Shown here: in pieces, positions 10,237-20,540 of the stretch
Layout of the letters: each line of letters opens with the position of its first letter
Position numbering within the stretch: the stretch's first letter is position 1
Assembly (NCBI GenBank): GCA_964019165.1
Contig: OZ025273.1
Location: 13,074,214-13,138,213, forward strand
DNA from: Mastigias papua
Taxonomy: Eukaryota > Cnidaria > Scyphozoa > Rhizostomeae > Mastigiidae
Direction: 5' to 3'
DNA length: 64,000 bases
Program-made: the position numbers and the translations under genes
Notes under the pieces: model-generated
The model's input: the letters and a program-made list of their open reading frames with translations, nothing else
Databases searched by the model: none
Told to the model about the DNA's origin: nothing

Positions 10237-11958
10237 TTGAGCACTGTGGAATCTTTACGCAGGATAGGCTGTGTGAAAGAACTTAAAGGAATGTTAAATA
10301 GCCAAGCTGCTGAGCAGCTACACCATTCCTTTAATAAGGATAAGCATTTCTTGAATCAAATGACCCCCCTCAACCATATCTTTATGTTTCGCTCTATGAT
10401 AGAGCTGCGCAACGAAACTAAAAATTTGAAAATGAGCAACAAAATTAAAACCCAGGCTTCTGCAGCAGTGAAGCTGGATCAGTTTGGCAGAGGATATCTT
10501 TCCACTTGTGATATTAATGAAGCTTCCAATAAAACTGAGCTCGAAATCAGTGATTACTCTAATGGAAACAATTCAGATACAAATTCAAGCATTTTGCTTT
10601 TTAGTGATGTTGAAATGGAAAATATCAATAATGCATCTGATAGCTCCCCTATTGAGACCGGTCCTATAAAAAAAAGGCCTCGGCAATCCATGGTCAGTCA
10701 ACATTATTCTACACATGATGCTGCAAATAAAAGTATATGGATCAAAGAGCTTCATTTATCGCATGGTGAAAAGCATTTAATCGAAAATAGTTGCAGTATG
10801 AATGCAGCAATAATAAACGCTGCTCTCAAATTGATAAGACAAGAAAATAAAGAATTACAAGGAATGCTACCAATAGCTCAAAGCGGTGGATACAATGGTA
10901 ATGGTGGATTATTCCTTCAAATATTAAACTGCGCTGGAAACCATTGGATAACAATGTCCAATGTATTTACCGAACAAGGCAATGTTTCCATCTATGACAG
11001 TGCCATGCGTTTAAACTATAGATATGGAAGCAGGGAGATGAGATACCCTGTATCCATCGAATTAGATGCATGCAACCTGAGAGGGCTTCCTAATGACGAT
11101 ATGACTTTATACGTAGAGGACACTGCACAAGTAAAAAAGGATTGTGACAGTGGCATTGCTGCTATCATGTTTGCTTTGGCCATAGCCAGAGGTCGAGATC
11201 CCCAAACTATAAATTTCAACTTTAAACTCATGCGCAAGAGATTGATCCAATGCTTTAATGATGCAAACTTCAAATGCATAACATTCGATAATAGTCCTCG
11301 TAGAAAGTGGAAAAGGAAATTTGAATTTCCAGTACCACTATATTGCCACTGTCACAAACCAGACATGGGGGACAAAATGACATGTTGCGGCACTTGCGAT
11401 AAATGGTATCATGTGAGTTGTGAGGAGGGCGATTTTACATCTAAAGACTGGAAATGCAGAAACTGTTCAATCTCTAAGACTATTCATATGAAACCACAAG
11501 GTAGCAATATAGAGTCTAAGGATACTGCACATGACATGCGTGATTACAGCTTGGAAAGAGACTTTATAGGGTCTTCGTGGAAAAATTTGGTAAATACTAT
11601 AGGCAGGCTATACGAAGAATCGTGTCCTAAAGTTGACTTACAGAGTTTTACTAGATTTCTAGAAGATTCTATCAAGAAACGATGGCTTCGGAACATGCTT
11701 GATAAAACAGAAGTAGATTTCCATTCAGTTCCATCCATGGTTGGCATGGAAAACACTGATATCAAATTAATATGCAAATATAATGCAACAACATACGAGA
11801 ACGCATTTCAAGTGATAAATAGACTAATAATTGAAAAATATCCATCTAAGTTTGTCCTCGACAAGAGAGGTGCAGATAAAGCTATGTTGATTGGTGCTAA
11901 GATTCTTCAACGTTATTTCGAGCAAGCTAAACAATCGTCAGGATCGGACGAATTCTAA
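10237..11958 (+). CDS. KDZ-transposase tail + Ulp1/C48 cysteine protease + PHD finger protein
   Basis: A 573-codon frame with three parts. Residues about 19-65 (MLNSQAAEQLHHSFNK, QMTPLNHIFMFR) resemble the extreme C-terminus of Kyakuja-Dileera-Zisupton transposases. Residues about 165-335 look like an Ulp1/SENP-type SUMO protease with a complete apparent catalytic set: H236 (NHW), D254 (YDS), Q298 and C303 (Q-x4-C, with GIAA after). Residues 370-410 form a C4HC3 PHD finger (CHC, CCxxC, HxxC, CxxC). The last 150 residues are unrecognised. The upstream frame has no ATG: the first ATG is at 10291, and a possible 3' splice site (CTTTACGCAG) lies at about 10253-10262, so this may be a last exon whose upstream transposase exons were lost or replaced by satellite. 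Ulp1 domains are, as I recall, found with some KDZ elements; the PHD addition is seen here. The frame is undamaged, suggesting recent function. Confidence 0.75.
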   Translation: MSTVESLRRIGCVKELKGMLNSQAAEQLHHSFNKDKHFLNQMTPLNHIFMFRSMIELRNETKNLKMSNKIKTQASAAVKLDQFGRGYLSTCDINEASNKTELEISDYSNGNNSDTNSSILLFSDVEMENINNASDSSPIETGPIKKRPRQSMVSQHYSTHDAANKSIWIKELHLSHGEKHLIENSCSMNAAIINAALKLIRQENKELQGMLPIAQSGGYNGNGGLFLQILNCAGNHWITMSNVFTEQGNVSIYDSAMRLNYRYGSREMRYPVSIELDACNLRGLPNDDMTLYVEDTAQVKKDCDSGIAAIMFALAIARGRDPQTINFNFKLMRKRLIQCFNDANFKCITFDNSPRRKWKRKFEFPVPLYCHCHKPDMGDKMTCCGTCDKWYHVSCEEGDFTSKDWKCRNCSISKTIHMKPQGSNIESKDTAHDMRDYSLERDFIGSSWKNLVNTIGRLYEESCPKVDLQSFTRFLEDSIKKRWLRNMLDKTEVDFHSVPSMVGMENTDIKLICKYNATTYENAFQVINRLIIEKYPSKFVLDKRGADKAMLIGAKILQRYFEQAKQSSGSDEF

Positions 11959-12884
11959 TTTCAATTAGTATACGCTATTGCTTCGTCTTATCGATTTATT
12001 TATATCAACAACATGACATAACTTAACAACACTGCTTGCTTCATTGGCACGTGGAGTTGGTAGAGTTCATTCTAGCAATCCATTTATGTATTTAAATGTA
12101 CTTTAATTCTTCTGTTCTTCGTTTCATATCAAATCAGTTGCAAATTGTAATATAACATGAAAAACTGCAGCACGATTGGATTGTAGCAAAAGACTCCTGT
12201 ATCGTATTTCATTATTTGGCATTGTATTGTATTGTATACTATATTGTATTGTATTATATCGTAATTTCAAAAGAGATTCAAGCCACTGTATTATGAATTA
12301 TTAGTTAAATCGTATGTAGACCAACCAGCGAATCTAACTATTCTTCCGATTTACGGAAAATAATTTAGCAAATAGCATTATGCATATCATGCAGACACAC
12401 GTTTCCCAACTTTTGTCCAGCAGCATCGCCTTTCATTCACTGCAATGAAAGACGATTCCCGCCCACAAAAGAAAAGTTAAAATCTGACCTTGGGTGGACA
12501 CCAGACGAAGCCGTAACACTCTAGTCTACAATTGCAAATTGTCCTGTTACATATTGTCTTATGGGGAACAGGAGAAATTTACAGGGGCAGATTGGTATTG
12601 CTCACCAGGTTCCGAAAGCAAGCAACTGCATTTCTGATCAATGAAAGCTTTTCCATTGCCAACTTAAAGCTGTATTATCCTTACAGCGTGAATTTCACCT
12701 GTGGTTGGAAAACGTGATCTTAGACCTATCAGTAGCTACCCATGACGACAATATTATTGAATAAAAAACATTTATCTCTATGACTATATATTTGTAAACT
12801 ATTCCTGTGTCAACAATTACCTCCATCCTTCATTATTGCTTTTTGTCGCTTCTTACTTACTCAAAATTATCATTCCACGCCTAA
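11959..12884. other. 3' flank of the KDZ/Ulp1/PHD gene, core of the satellite-armed element
   Basis: AT-rich sequence without a convincing gene. It contains a short (TATTG)n-like microsatellite at about 12221-12260 and ends where the inverted satellite arm begins. A 61-codon frame at 12532 shows no known motif. Confidence 0.4.
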
Positions 12885-14100
12885 AGGACATAAACAGTGC
12901 ACGGGCTATGTGCACCTATATGCATGGTATGTCTCTTTACGTAACTGAAACAAAAAATAATCCCGGTTTTTGCTCTAAAACACTCCTAGTGGTTGATTAT
13001 ATTAGAAAACATCGATTAATGTGAAAGGAGACTGCAATTTTATGAGTTTTCACACACAGCACCTATTTGCATGGTATGTCTCTTTACGTAACTGAAATGA
13101 AAAATATTCCCAATTTTTGCCCCAGAGTACTCAGAATGGTCGATTTTATCAGAAAACATCATTGAACCGGTAAGGAGACAACAATTGCGAATTATTCTAC
13201 ATGTAATCAATCTTGAGTATATAGCGGATACAGGACATAAACAGTGCACGGGCTATGTGCACCTATATGCATGGTATGTCTCTTTACGTAACTGAAACAA
13301 AAAATAATCCCGGTTTTTGCTCTAAAACACTCCTAGTGGTTGATTATATTAGAAAACATCGATTAATGTGAAAGGAGACTGCAATTTTATGAGTTTTCAC
13401 ACACAGCACCTATTTGCATGGTATGTCTCTTTACGTAACTGAAATGAAAAATATTCCCAATTTTTGCCCCAGAGTACTCAGAATGGTCGATTTTATCAGA
13501 AAACATCATTGAACCGGTAAGGAGACAACAATTGCGAATTATTCTACATGTAATCAATCTTGAGTATATAGCGCATACAGGACATAAACAGTGCACGGGC
13601 TATGTGCACCTATATGCATGGTATGTCTCTTTACGTAACTGAAACAAAAAATAATCCCGGTTTTTGCTCTAAAACACTCCTAGTGGTTGATTATATTAGA
13701 AAACATCGATTAATGTGAAAGGAGACTGCAATTTTATGAGTTTTCACACACAGCACCTATTTGCATGGTATGTCTCTTTACGTAACTGAAATGAAAAATA
13801 TTCCCAATTTTTGCCCCAGAGTACTCAGAATGGTCGATTTTATCAGAAAACATCATTGAACCGGTAAGGAGACAACAATTGCGAATTATTCTACATGTAA
13901 TCAATCTTGAGTATATAGCGCATACAGGACATAAACAGTGCACGGGCTATGTGCACCTATATGCATGGTATGTCTCTTTACGTAACTGAAACAAAAAATA
14001 ATCCCGGTTTTTGCTCTAAAACACTCCTAGTGGCTGATTATATTAGAAAACATCGATTAATGTGAAAGGCGACTGCAATTGAACTACTTTTCACCCACAG
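12885..14100 (-). repeat. 347-bp satellite array, right arm, inverted
   Basis: Three and a half monomers in minus orientation, nearly identical to the left-arm consensus (equivalent points at 13249, 13596, 13943). The arm begins beside the core at the complement of GCACTGTTTATGTCC, the same phase at which the left arm gives way to the gene. Confidence 0.95.
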
Positions 14101-14420
14101 CACCTATTTGCATGATAGGTCCTATTTTACTATACAAAAGAAGACCTCTTTAAGCGAAATAAAAAGTATTGCGAAGTTTGCCCCTGAGTACTCAGAGTGA
14201 TCGATTTTATTAGTAAATATCATTGAACCTGAGGGAAGAGAATAATGATGAAGGTTTCTAGACTTAGTCAGTCGTCAGTGCGTTTTGGGAGAGAACGAGT
14301 GCACGGCCTACGAGGACATAAAGAGTACACGGTCTATGGCTTATATCGTGGTACGGCGTTGCGTATCTCTTCTGATCGAGAAACAGTCCAGTGTCTGTAC
14401 ACAAGGTAGTCACAGTTGTG
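14101..14420 (-). repeat. Diverged outer satellite monomer
   Basis: The order of satellite landmarks continues with many substitutions: CCCCTGAGTACTCAG, a GATCGATTTTATTAG block, GTGCACGGCCTA and GGACATAAAGAG. This is the usual picture at the edge of an array, where homogenisation is weak. Confidence 0.8.
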
Positions 14421-14643
14421 TAGTGAATTTGAGTAAACCATAATGGAAGTTGCATAAAGTACGTGTGATTCATGTCATGGTTTACAGGCCTAATCAGTCC
14501 TCTTATCGTTGCGCGAACGGCGTGTTGTGTTTATGTGTAGTGGTGTATATGTTGTACCCCCGTTGTGTCTTTCGGCGATAAGTAGTTCTCATCAGACGTT
14601 AAAGTATCGAATGACTATTTCTGTTTAAGTGGCTACCCGCTGC

Positions 14644-14704
14644 GCACCTATTTGCATGGTAGCACCTATTTGCATGGCTCTTCGTAGAGCACCTATTTGC
14701 ATGG
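14644..14704 (-). repeat. Three copies of the satellite motif GCACCTATTTGCATGG
   Basis: Perfect 16-bp copies at 14644-14659, 14662-14677 and 14689-14704, standing alone outside the array. The same 16-mer occurs once per satellite monomer and contains the octamer ATTTGCAT. Closely spaced subterminal motifs of this kind often bind transposase; that role is inferred. Confidence 0.8.
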
Positions 14705-14719
14705 TCTCGAGCTGAACCA

Positions 14720-16372
14720 CACTCGCCTTAGGAGAAGCAGCATTTCGCCAGCAAACAGGAAGCGTATGGACTATAGTCATTAGTTTTACTGTAAAATGCG
14801 CTCAATACCAATAAGTAACTGCTCTGAAATTCTGAAATTTCAGTACTTTCGTCTATTTGTTTGGCCCCGTTTCTTCCTCTTCAATATAAACGCACAAACG
14901 AGTACTTCAAGTACTTCGTCGTCCATGTTTCCCCAACAGCTCCAAGGTGCAACTGGTTTTTCTGCCTTCAGGTTGTAGACAATTGTCTACAGGTGTGAAC
15001 ATGCAGCAAACCAAAAGTTTACCAACAAAAGCCTATCAAGAAAGACCTATAGACAAAAACCTATCAACATATAAGACCAATATGACAACTACAACACCAC
15101 CCATACAGGATGATGATAGATCGTCTTAAAATGAGAATCGTACGTATAATTCTATCTAATTGGTTTATTTTTTCTCTTGAACTGGATAGTAGCTCTAAAA
15201 GGATTGTTAACATAATATCTACTGGAATGTCTTCGTTTCACAAGACTGAGTGATCTACATGAATAATACTAATATTGGTTAGGAATATTCTGTAACTTTT
15301 CAGGTAGTGCAAATTACACACTATTTAGCCTAAGAATATAATCTATTAGTGCTCAAGATCACTGAATTTTAAGACTAATTTGAGAATAAACTGAGACTCA
15401 AAATAGAAAAATTGTGCGATATTGAGCCTAAGTGAAGAATTAGGTAGTTTCATAAAAAGTGTATAAGTCAAACTTTTTACAGTATCGCCGGCTCTTTACC
15501 TGGAAATAACAAAAGACTTCTGAAATTCTGTAGAGAAAGGTGGCCAGCAGAAATAGCTCATAGATCATCATCCAAATGAAATTACATGCCGAGTCTTTGA
15601 CATACATTTGCATGAAAGAAATACCACATAGTGAGTAACTATCGTATCCTATCTCAAATGTTAAACGCACGTTTATGCAGGGAAGTGATCATTATACATA
15701 TGGATATGAGGACATAAGTAACTTTTTTGCCAACGACTTTTGATGGTAAATGTCTAAAGACATCTAGAGATCTGCGAGTATCAAAATGCATTATCATGAA
15801 ATCCATAGAAAAGTACTGGCAGAAGTTGGTAATGACCGTAAAAATGTGCACTGTTCAAGGTGTACATTAGAAAGTTGAAAATGTAGAGTGGCAAAATTGA
15901 TGAAATTTCTCTCATTTAACTCAAATAAGGATATAAGCGGATTATATATGCAAATGAATTTGATAAAACAGAAAGAGTGCACTTACGATTATTTAAATTA
16001 ACTATGATGATAGTGCTGCAAATGGAGAAGTGGCATAATCATATTACTTATACCAGGTTGGTAACAACAGGCAACATTAATTAACAACCATCAGTACCTG
16101 CACTTTCTTGTAGTCTCTCTTTGAAGCTAATATATGAGTTATGTTTAGTTAAAGCATGAATTGTCAAACACTTGCATAAGCCTTGCAGTATTATACGCTG
16201 ACCATTGAAACACTTCAGCTGATGTGACTGAAGTTAGCTAAGCTTACAGATAGGGTAAACAAATGAACTGCAATGGGAATCTACTTTTACTTTGGTCTGT
16301 ATTTTACACATTAATGCGATTGTATGTGCAATCATCTGATATAAGCAGCACATCTGAGTCTTTCATGATCCC
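14720..16372. other. Intergenic or 3' UTR region, no gene recognised
   Basis: AT-rich sequence between the satellite element and the stop codon of the STRA6-like gene. Short frames show no consistent motif. The proximal part should be 3' UTR of the minus-strand gene; an AATAAA on the minus strand lies near 15164-15169. Confidence 0.35.
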
Positions 16373-16566
16373 TTACAGACTTGAAGACACCAAATTGGAC
16401 ATTTTCTTCCGGTATTGAGTTAAGGACGGATTCTTTAGCAACGTATATGCCAAGTGCCATCTGTTTCGCACCAGTTTTGGCCTCGTACGGCTTTCTTTGC
16501 GTGTTCCCTGCATTTCCCCAAGTGTGTTGTACTGAAATGTTTGAGCACCTGATTGCTTCTCTAGAT
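16373..16566 (-). CDS. STRA6-like terminal exon
   Basis: The exon begins after CGATTTTAG and ends at TAA (complement of 16373-16375). It starts with two bases that complete the codon left by the exon at 22146-22253. The peptide carries RNRWHLAYTLLKNPSLTQYR, close to the conserved C-terminal signature of vertebrate STRA6 (RWGLAYTLLHNPTL). The remainder is a hydrophilic cytoplasmic tail. Confidence 0.85.
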
Positions 16567-17860
16567 CTAAAATCGAATGAATACTTGTCATGGTAAGGCT
16601 TCTAAGCCATAAAACAGTTAAATGTATAGTAAGACTATATTCTTGTGCAAAATAGTAAAGAGCCTCATATATGACTTTTAAAGTTCACTCCAATAGAATT
16701 CTTAACTGATAAAAATTCTTGCGCACAATCTCAACTTACTTGTATTGATATTCTGAAAAGGCATCAGAGGTTGCCAATGATTTTACATATTGCAAGCATG
16801 TATGCAATCGGGAAATGAATAGATGAAACAAAATCTCTAACCAACAGATAAAATTGCGTCAAATGAACCGCTAGCTTCAGAACTCTCATATGGTAGGCAC
16901 CTGAATTTATGAGAGATACACCCAAGATACGCTTCGTAGTTAAAAGTTGGGTGGATACAACATAAAAATTCAGAGAAGTTGTTGCAACTGAAGTATCTGC
17001 ACAAAGGTATAGGATACTTAACAAGGAAATGGAACAGCTAAAAAGACACTCTAAGAAGAGTACTCGGCAAAAGATTTACAGTTTAAATTTTTGGGATCAA
17101 CTGTTCTTAGGTAGGGACGTTCATAACTCAGGCTAGGATGCAGTGAAATTTGAGTACTCAAAAGTGCAAGAAAATACTAGATAGTCTAAAGATAGGATTT
17201 GCTATAATGGAGAAGTTACTCAAAATTACAGTAAGTTTACTGCTTTTTTATAACATGATAAAATTCGAATCAAGAATAAGATAATTCGATTAAAAACATT
17301 TAAAAAGTTTCGAAAAATGTATTGAAAATAACTACAATAACAGTCTGATATCAAATACAAGCTAAATGAGAAAAGCTATGCAGATAGACACGTGATGCAA
17401 ATGGCTACTTTCATGTGATGATGAGAAGATTTACTGTTAGATTTATATTACCTAAAGTACCATGTGACTAATGTAGACATGATAGAAGCCCGTTTGAATA
17501 TTGATGATATGCTTCAAATTTTCTATTGAACTACAACTAAAGACATGAAAATTCGTATTCAATTAGGAGTCTGCTTAAAACTCTCAAATGCCTTTCAATA
17601 TTGTTAGGCGATGCTACAGTATGTTTTGTAGTATGCAAACTGATGGCATATACAAACTCTGTGTTTTACTTAATACCTACTTAATACCTTTGTAAAATGT
17701 TTTCTAGTATAGCTGATATCATCTGTATCACACAGGTAACCCTTAAAGCAATACACAGCAGTGATGTTATTTATAATGGTAAGCCTATCTCCTTATAATT
17801 AGACTTTTCCATCTGTCCATTTGCTTACAAGCATAGACGGAATGAACATTCGCATAGTAC

Positions 17861-18050
17861 ATTTCATTTCATTTCATTTCATTTCATTTACAAAAATACG
17901 GAGGGGTAGCCCTTCAGCCTTGGGCGATTTTCAAGAGGCCTCTCATTTTACAAGTAGTTAAAGTAAAAAGTACAATATTACAGAAATATATTTACAATTG
18001 GTAAAAATCATATTTAGAAAAAATGCAACTAGAAAAATGAAAACTCAGGT
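17861..18050 (-). mobile_element. LINE 3' end with (AAATG)n tail
   Basis: On the minus strand the sequence runs through GGCTGAAGGGCTACCCCTCC and finishes in repeated AAATG units (17861-17890 on the plus strand as CATTT repeats). A pentanucleotide tail after such a block is typical of CR1-like LINE 3' ends. No coding sequence is retained. Confidence 0.55.
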
Positions 18051-18367
18051 AATAAACTAATTAACTGTTACATTAGATTCAAAAGGATTTATGGAAGATG
18101 TCTGTTTTGCATGCCTCGGTAAACTAACTCGGTAAAATCGGTAAACATGTTTCCAAAAATTTTGTGAAGTCGATCCATAGATACTTCTTAAACCTTTATT
18201 CAAATTCCTGTCCCTCCAACAATGCCAATAAACTAGATGAAGAAGTTGCAATACGAAAAGAAATGGTAGTTGAGCTTTGACTTTGGTTCAAAACTTTAAT
18301 TCTAATTGATTCCAATATTCAATTATCGAAGCCAATCTTCAATATTTAATAATGTCTATATTGGTCA

Positions 18368-18600
18368 CAATGGGCCAGTGACCTAGTGGTTAGGGTGCTT
18401 GACTGCTGAGTGAAATATCGATGGATGGAGTCGAACTCTCGGATTATGGAGGTTGCTGTCCTCTTACTGTCCATCCAGCAGCAAATGGGTACCTGGTGGC
18501 AACAAACGGGGTAGTAAAGGCGGCGATGAAAGGAATGGCCGCCATACCTCAATATGCTAATGGCTTAGGGTAAGCGTATATTCTAAAAGGCATCCCCAAC
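18368..18600 (+). mobile_element. tRNA-derived SINE
   Basis: The head contains an A-box-like TAGTGGTTAGGGTGC and, about 40 bases on, a B-box-like GAGTCGAACTC, the internal RNA polymerase III promoter of a tRNA. A body of about 150 bp without coding potential follows (TACCTGGTGGCAACAAACGG). Confidence 0.65.
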
Positions 18601-19909
18601 ATACAAAATGACACATTTGATTGACCTTTACTTTAACTTTTATATCGGTCACGTGATGCTTTTGGTAGTTTTGATCTAACGACAATTGTGCTGATACAGC
18701 AGACTTTTGTGTCTGGAAAGATTGGATGAGTTTGTCAAAGAACATTCAATTTTATCTTGTACATTGATGACCACTTTTTGTCTTTTCATCAATACGGGTT
18801 TAGTAAGTAGTTTGAGGCTGAGATTATCTTCCTAGGAACTACTAATTCGAATAAGAATACAGAGCAATCATACCACTAGTAGTCAATCATACCATTCGTG
18901 TGTACGCATAGAAGAGAAATACCTGTATTTTCTTCAATAGAGCTCTGGTCACTGGTTAAAATTCACTGAATAACTCATTTCTATCATATTTACATATTTT
19001 TTATTACACAAATTGCGTAATCACTTTTATGGGATGTAAAGTGTTAGATAGTGCGATGAAAGTAGAATTTAGGTCCAAACAAGGATCTTGACTTAAGAGG
19101 AGGTTTGTGTGAAGGAATATGTGAATGAAGTAATAGTATGAGTTGCTATGGGAGTAAAAAGATTGTGAAAATGAATGATTATGAATGGTAATGGAAAGGA
19201 AAGATATGTATGGAGGAGAGAGATGCTACAAAGTGTTTGGGTTTTGATCGCATCAGCCACCTGGGGTAATTCAAATGCGATAACCCAGTTGTTGATTCTG
19301 TATTTCAACGATCATCATAAGTTTGTTAAGAAGATGAAAGCCTGCAGATATTGTTAATATAACTGCAAATTTAGGTCCACTTGTGTTATTTTCAACATTA
19401 TTTTGAAACTTTATCAATAAACTAGTATTTGCACGCTTTTTAACTGTTTTTCTGAGATTATACTTGGGTATCACAAGTTATTTACCATGAAATCATTACA
19501 ATTTATCCTACAACGTCCAATGCAAATCTCAGCCAGTATGAAAACACTGAAATCTGGAACTTGGCTAGGGTCAATATAGTGAAGTATATAAATTAATTTC
19601 GTACAAGGTAATGAGTACTACTAGCTTTTATGTTATCTGAAAATACCAAACAAGACTATATTGTCTGAGGACTTGTACCAAAATTGAAGAAGTCAAGTTT
19701 GTGTTCAGCAATGCTACCTGTGTTAATGCAATACCTACTGCTGATAAAGCAAAATGCAAAATACATTGATAGGAAGCTGGTACAACGCAAAAACTCTTAA
19801 ACGACGTATCAGCCCTAAGCTGCCCGTAAGTATTAGATAGCCTAAGCTGTCCTTAAGTACTGGAAAAAACTAGTCGTTCAGCATTATAGATGGACTAGTT
19901 TCATCAGAA

Positions 19910-20540
19910 CATACATAAAATACCTAGGAGCACAAGTAGATCAGGATCTAAAGTCGGGATCAACAAGCATTGTTCTTGACTGAAAAGTTCCCAAAATTAT
20001 AGTAATGATTTAATACGCAAAGCAGTATCTCCCTTTGAAAATTGTTCAAAAGATATGCGCAAGTCTCATTAAGCTCCATTTTTAATACTGTTGCCCAGTA
20101 TGGGGTTGTGCAAATACCAAAACTAAACAAATTATAGAAACCTCAATATCTAGCATTCAGAACAGTCACAAACAGTGGCTATGACGTCTCGTATGAGCCA
20201 CTTCTGCAAGAGTTTTGTTGGCATACTATTGAACAATCAACCAAGCTGGACAATAAAAGTCATACAAAAGGCTTTTCATGATAAGGTGGGTAACTATCGA
20301 ATGGAGATGTTTCATCAGCTACCCCACACCCGAAGCAAGGAGCTGCCTAATTCTTAAACTCACCTTTACATTATTCCATTACGAACTCCTTGGGCCAAAA
20401 GAGCTTTGCATATTGAAGGGCAAGATTTTTGGAATAGCCTAAATCACAAGGTTGGAGCAGCAAATACCTACTTGACTTTCAGAAAAATTAACAGTAAGGG
20501 AATGGCATTCACGGTTTTCGAGATTTTTCTTGTACTGCTC
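19910..20540 (+). pseudogene. LINE reverse transcriptase C-terminal remnant
   Basis: Across shifted frames one can follow KYLGVQVDQDL-like sequence, then VTNSGYDVSYEPLLQEFCW and a tail with RTPWAKRALHIEG, the usual order at the end of CR1/L2/Rex-type RT proteins. Many stops and shifts are present, so it is an old fragment. Confidence 0.6.

Larger units (their letters stand above)
3412..14704. mobile_element. Foldback-like element: inverted satellite arms around a KDZ-tail/Ulp1/PHD gene (hypothesis)
   Basis: A plus-oriented array of the 347-bp repeat (3412-10236) and a minus-oriented array of the same repeat (12885-14420) flank a single-copy core of 2.6 kb holding one gene. Both arms end at the same monomer phase next to the core (the GCACTGTTTATGTCC segment), as expected if they are terminal inverted repeats of one element. 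Foldback elements with inverted repeats made of tandem units are known in Drosophila (FB, Galileo). Here the enclosed gene carries the end of a KDZ/Zisupton-type transposase. The outer boundaries are uncertain: on the left the array is cut by the gypsy element, and on the right three copies of a satellite motif at 14644-14704 may mark the end. No target duplication can be shown. Confidence 0.5.

Noticed and set aside
12532..12717. A 61-codon frame in the core of the satellite-armed element as a second cargo gene.
   Set aside because: No motif, weak composition, and no splice or start context to support it.
10127..14420. A CRISPR-like array, given regular repeats.
   Set aside because: The 347-bp units are directly adjacent without spacers and the context is eukaryotic.
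15501..15648. An exon-like minus-strand block encoding GYDSYSLCGISFMQMY, phase-compatible with the STRA6-like exon ending FDKG.
   Set aside because: A much better exon (GYRAYIGMLLLQHTHSNPV) with the same phase lies at 22146-22253, upstream of the terminal exon, whereas this one lies beyond the stop codon.
16764..17024. A minus-strand frame containing AYHMRVLKLAVHL, at first read as a STRA6-like segment.
   Set aside because: The exon chain is complete in phase without it, and its similarity is weak.
18346..18552. A 68-codon minus-strand frame.
   Set aside because: It is the antisense of a tRNA-derived SINE.
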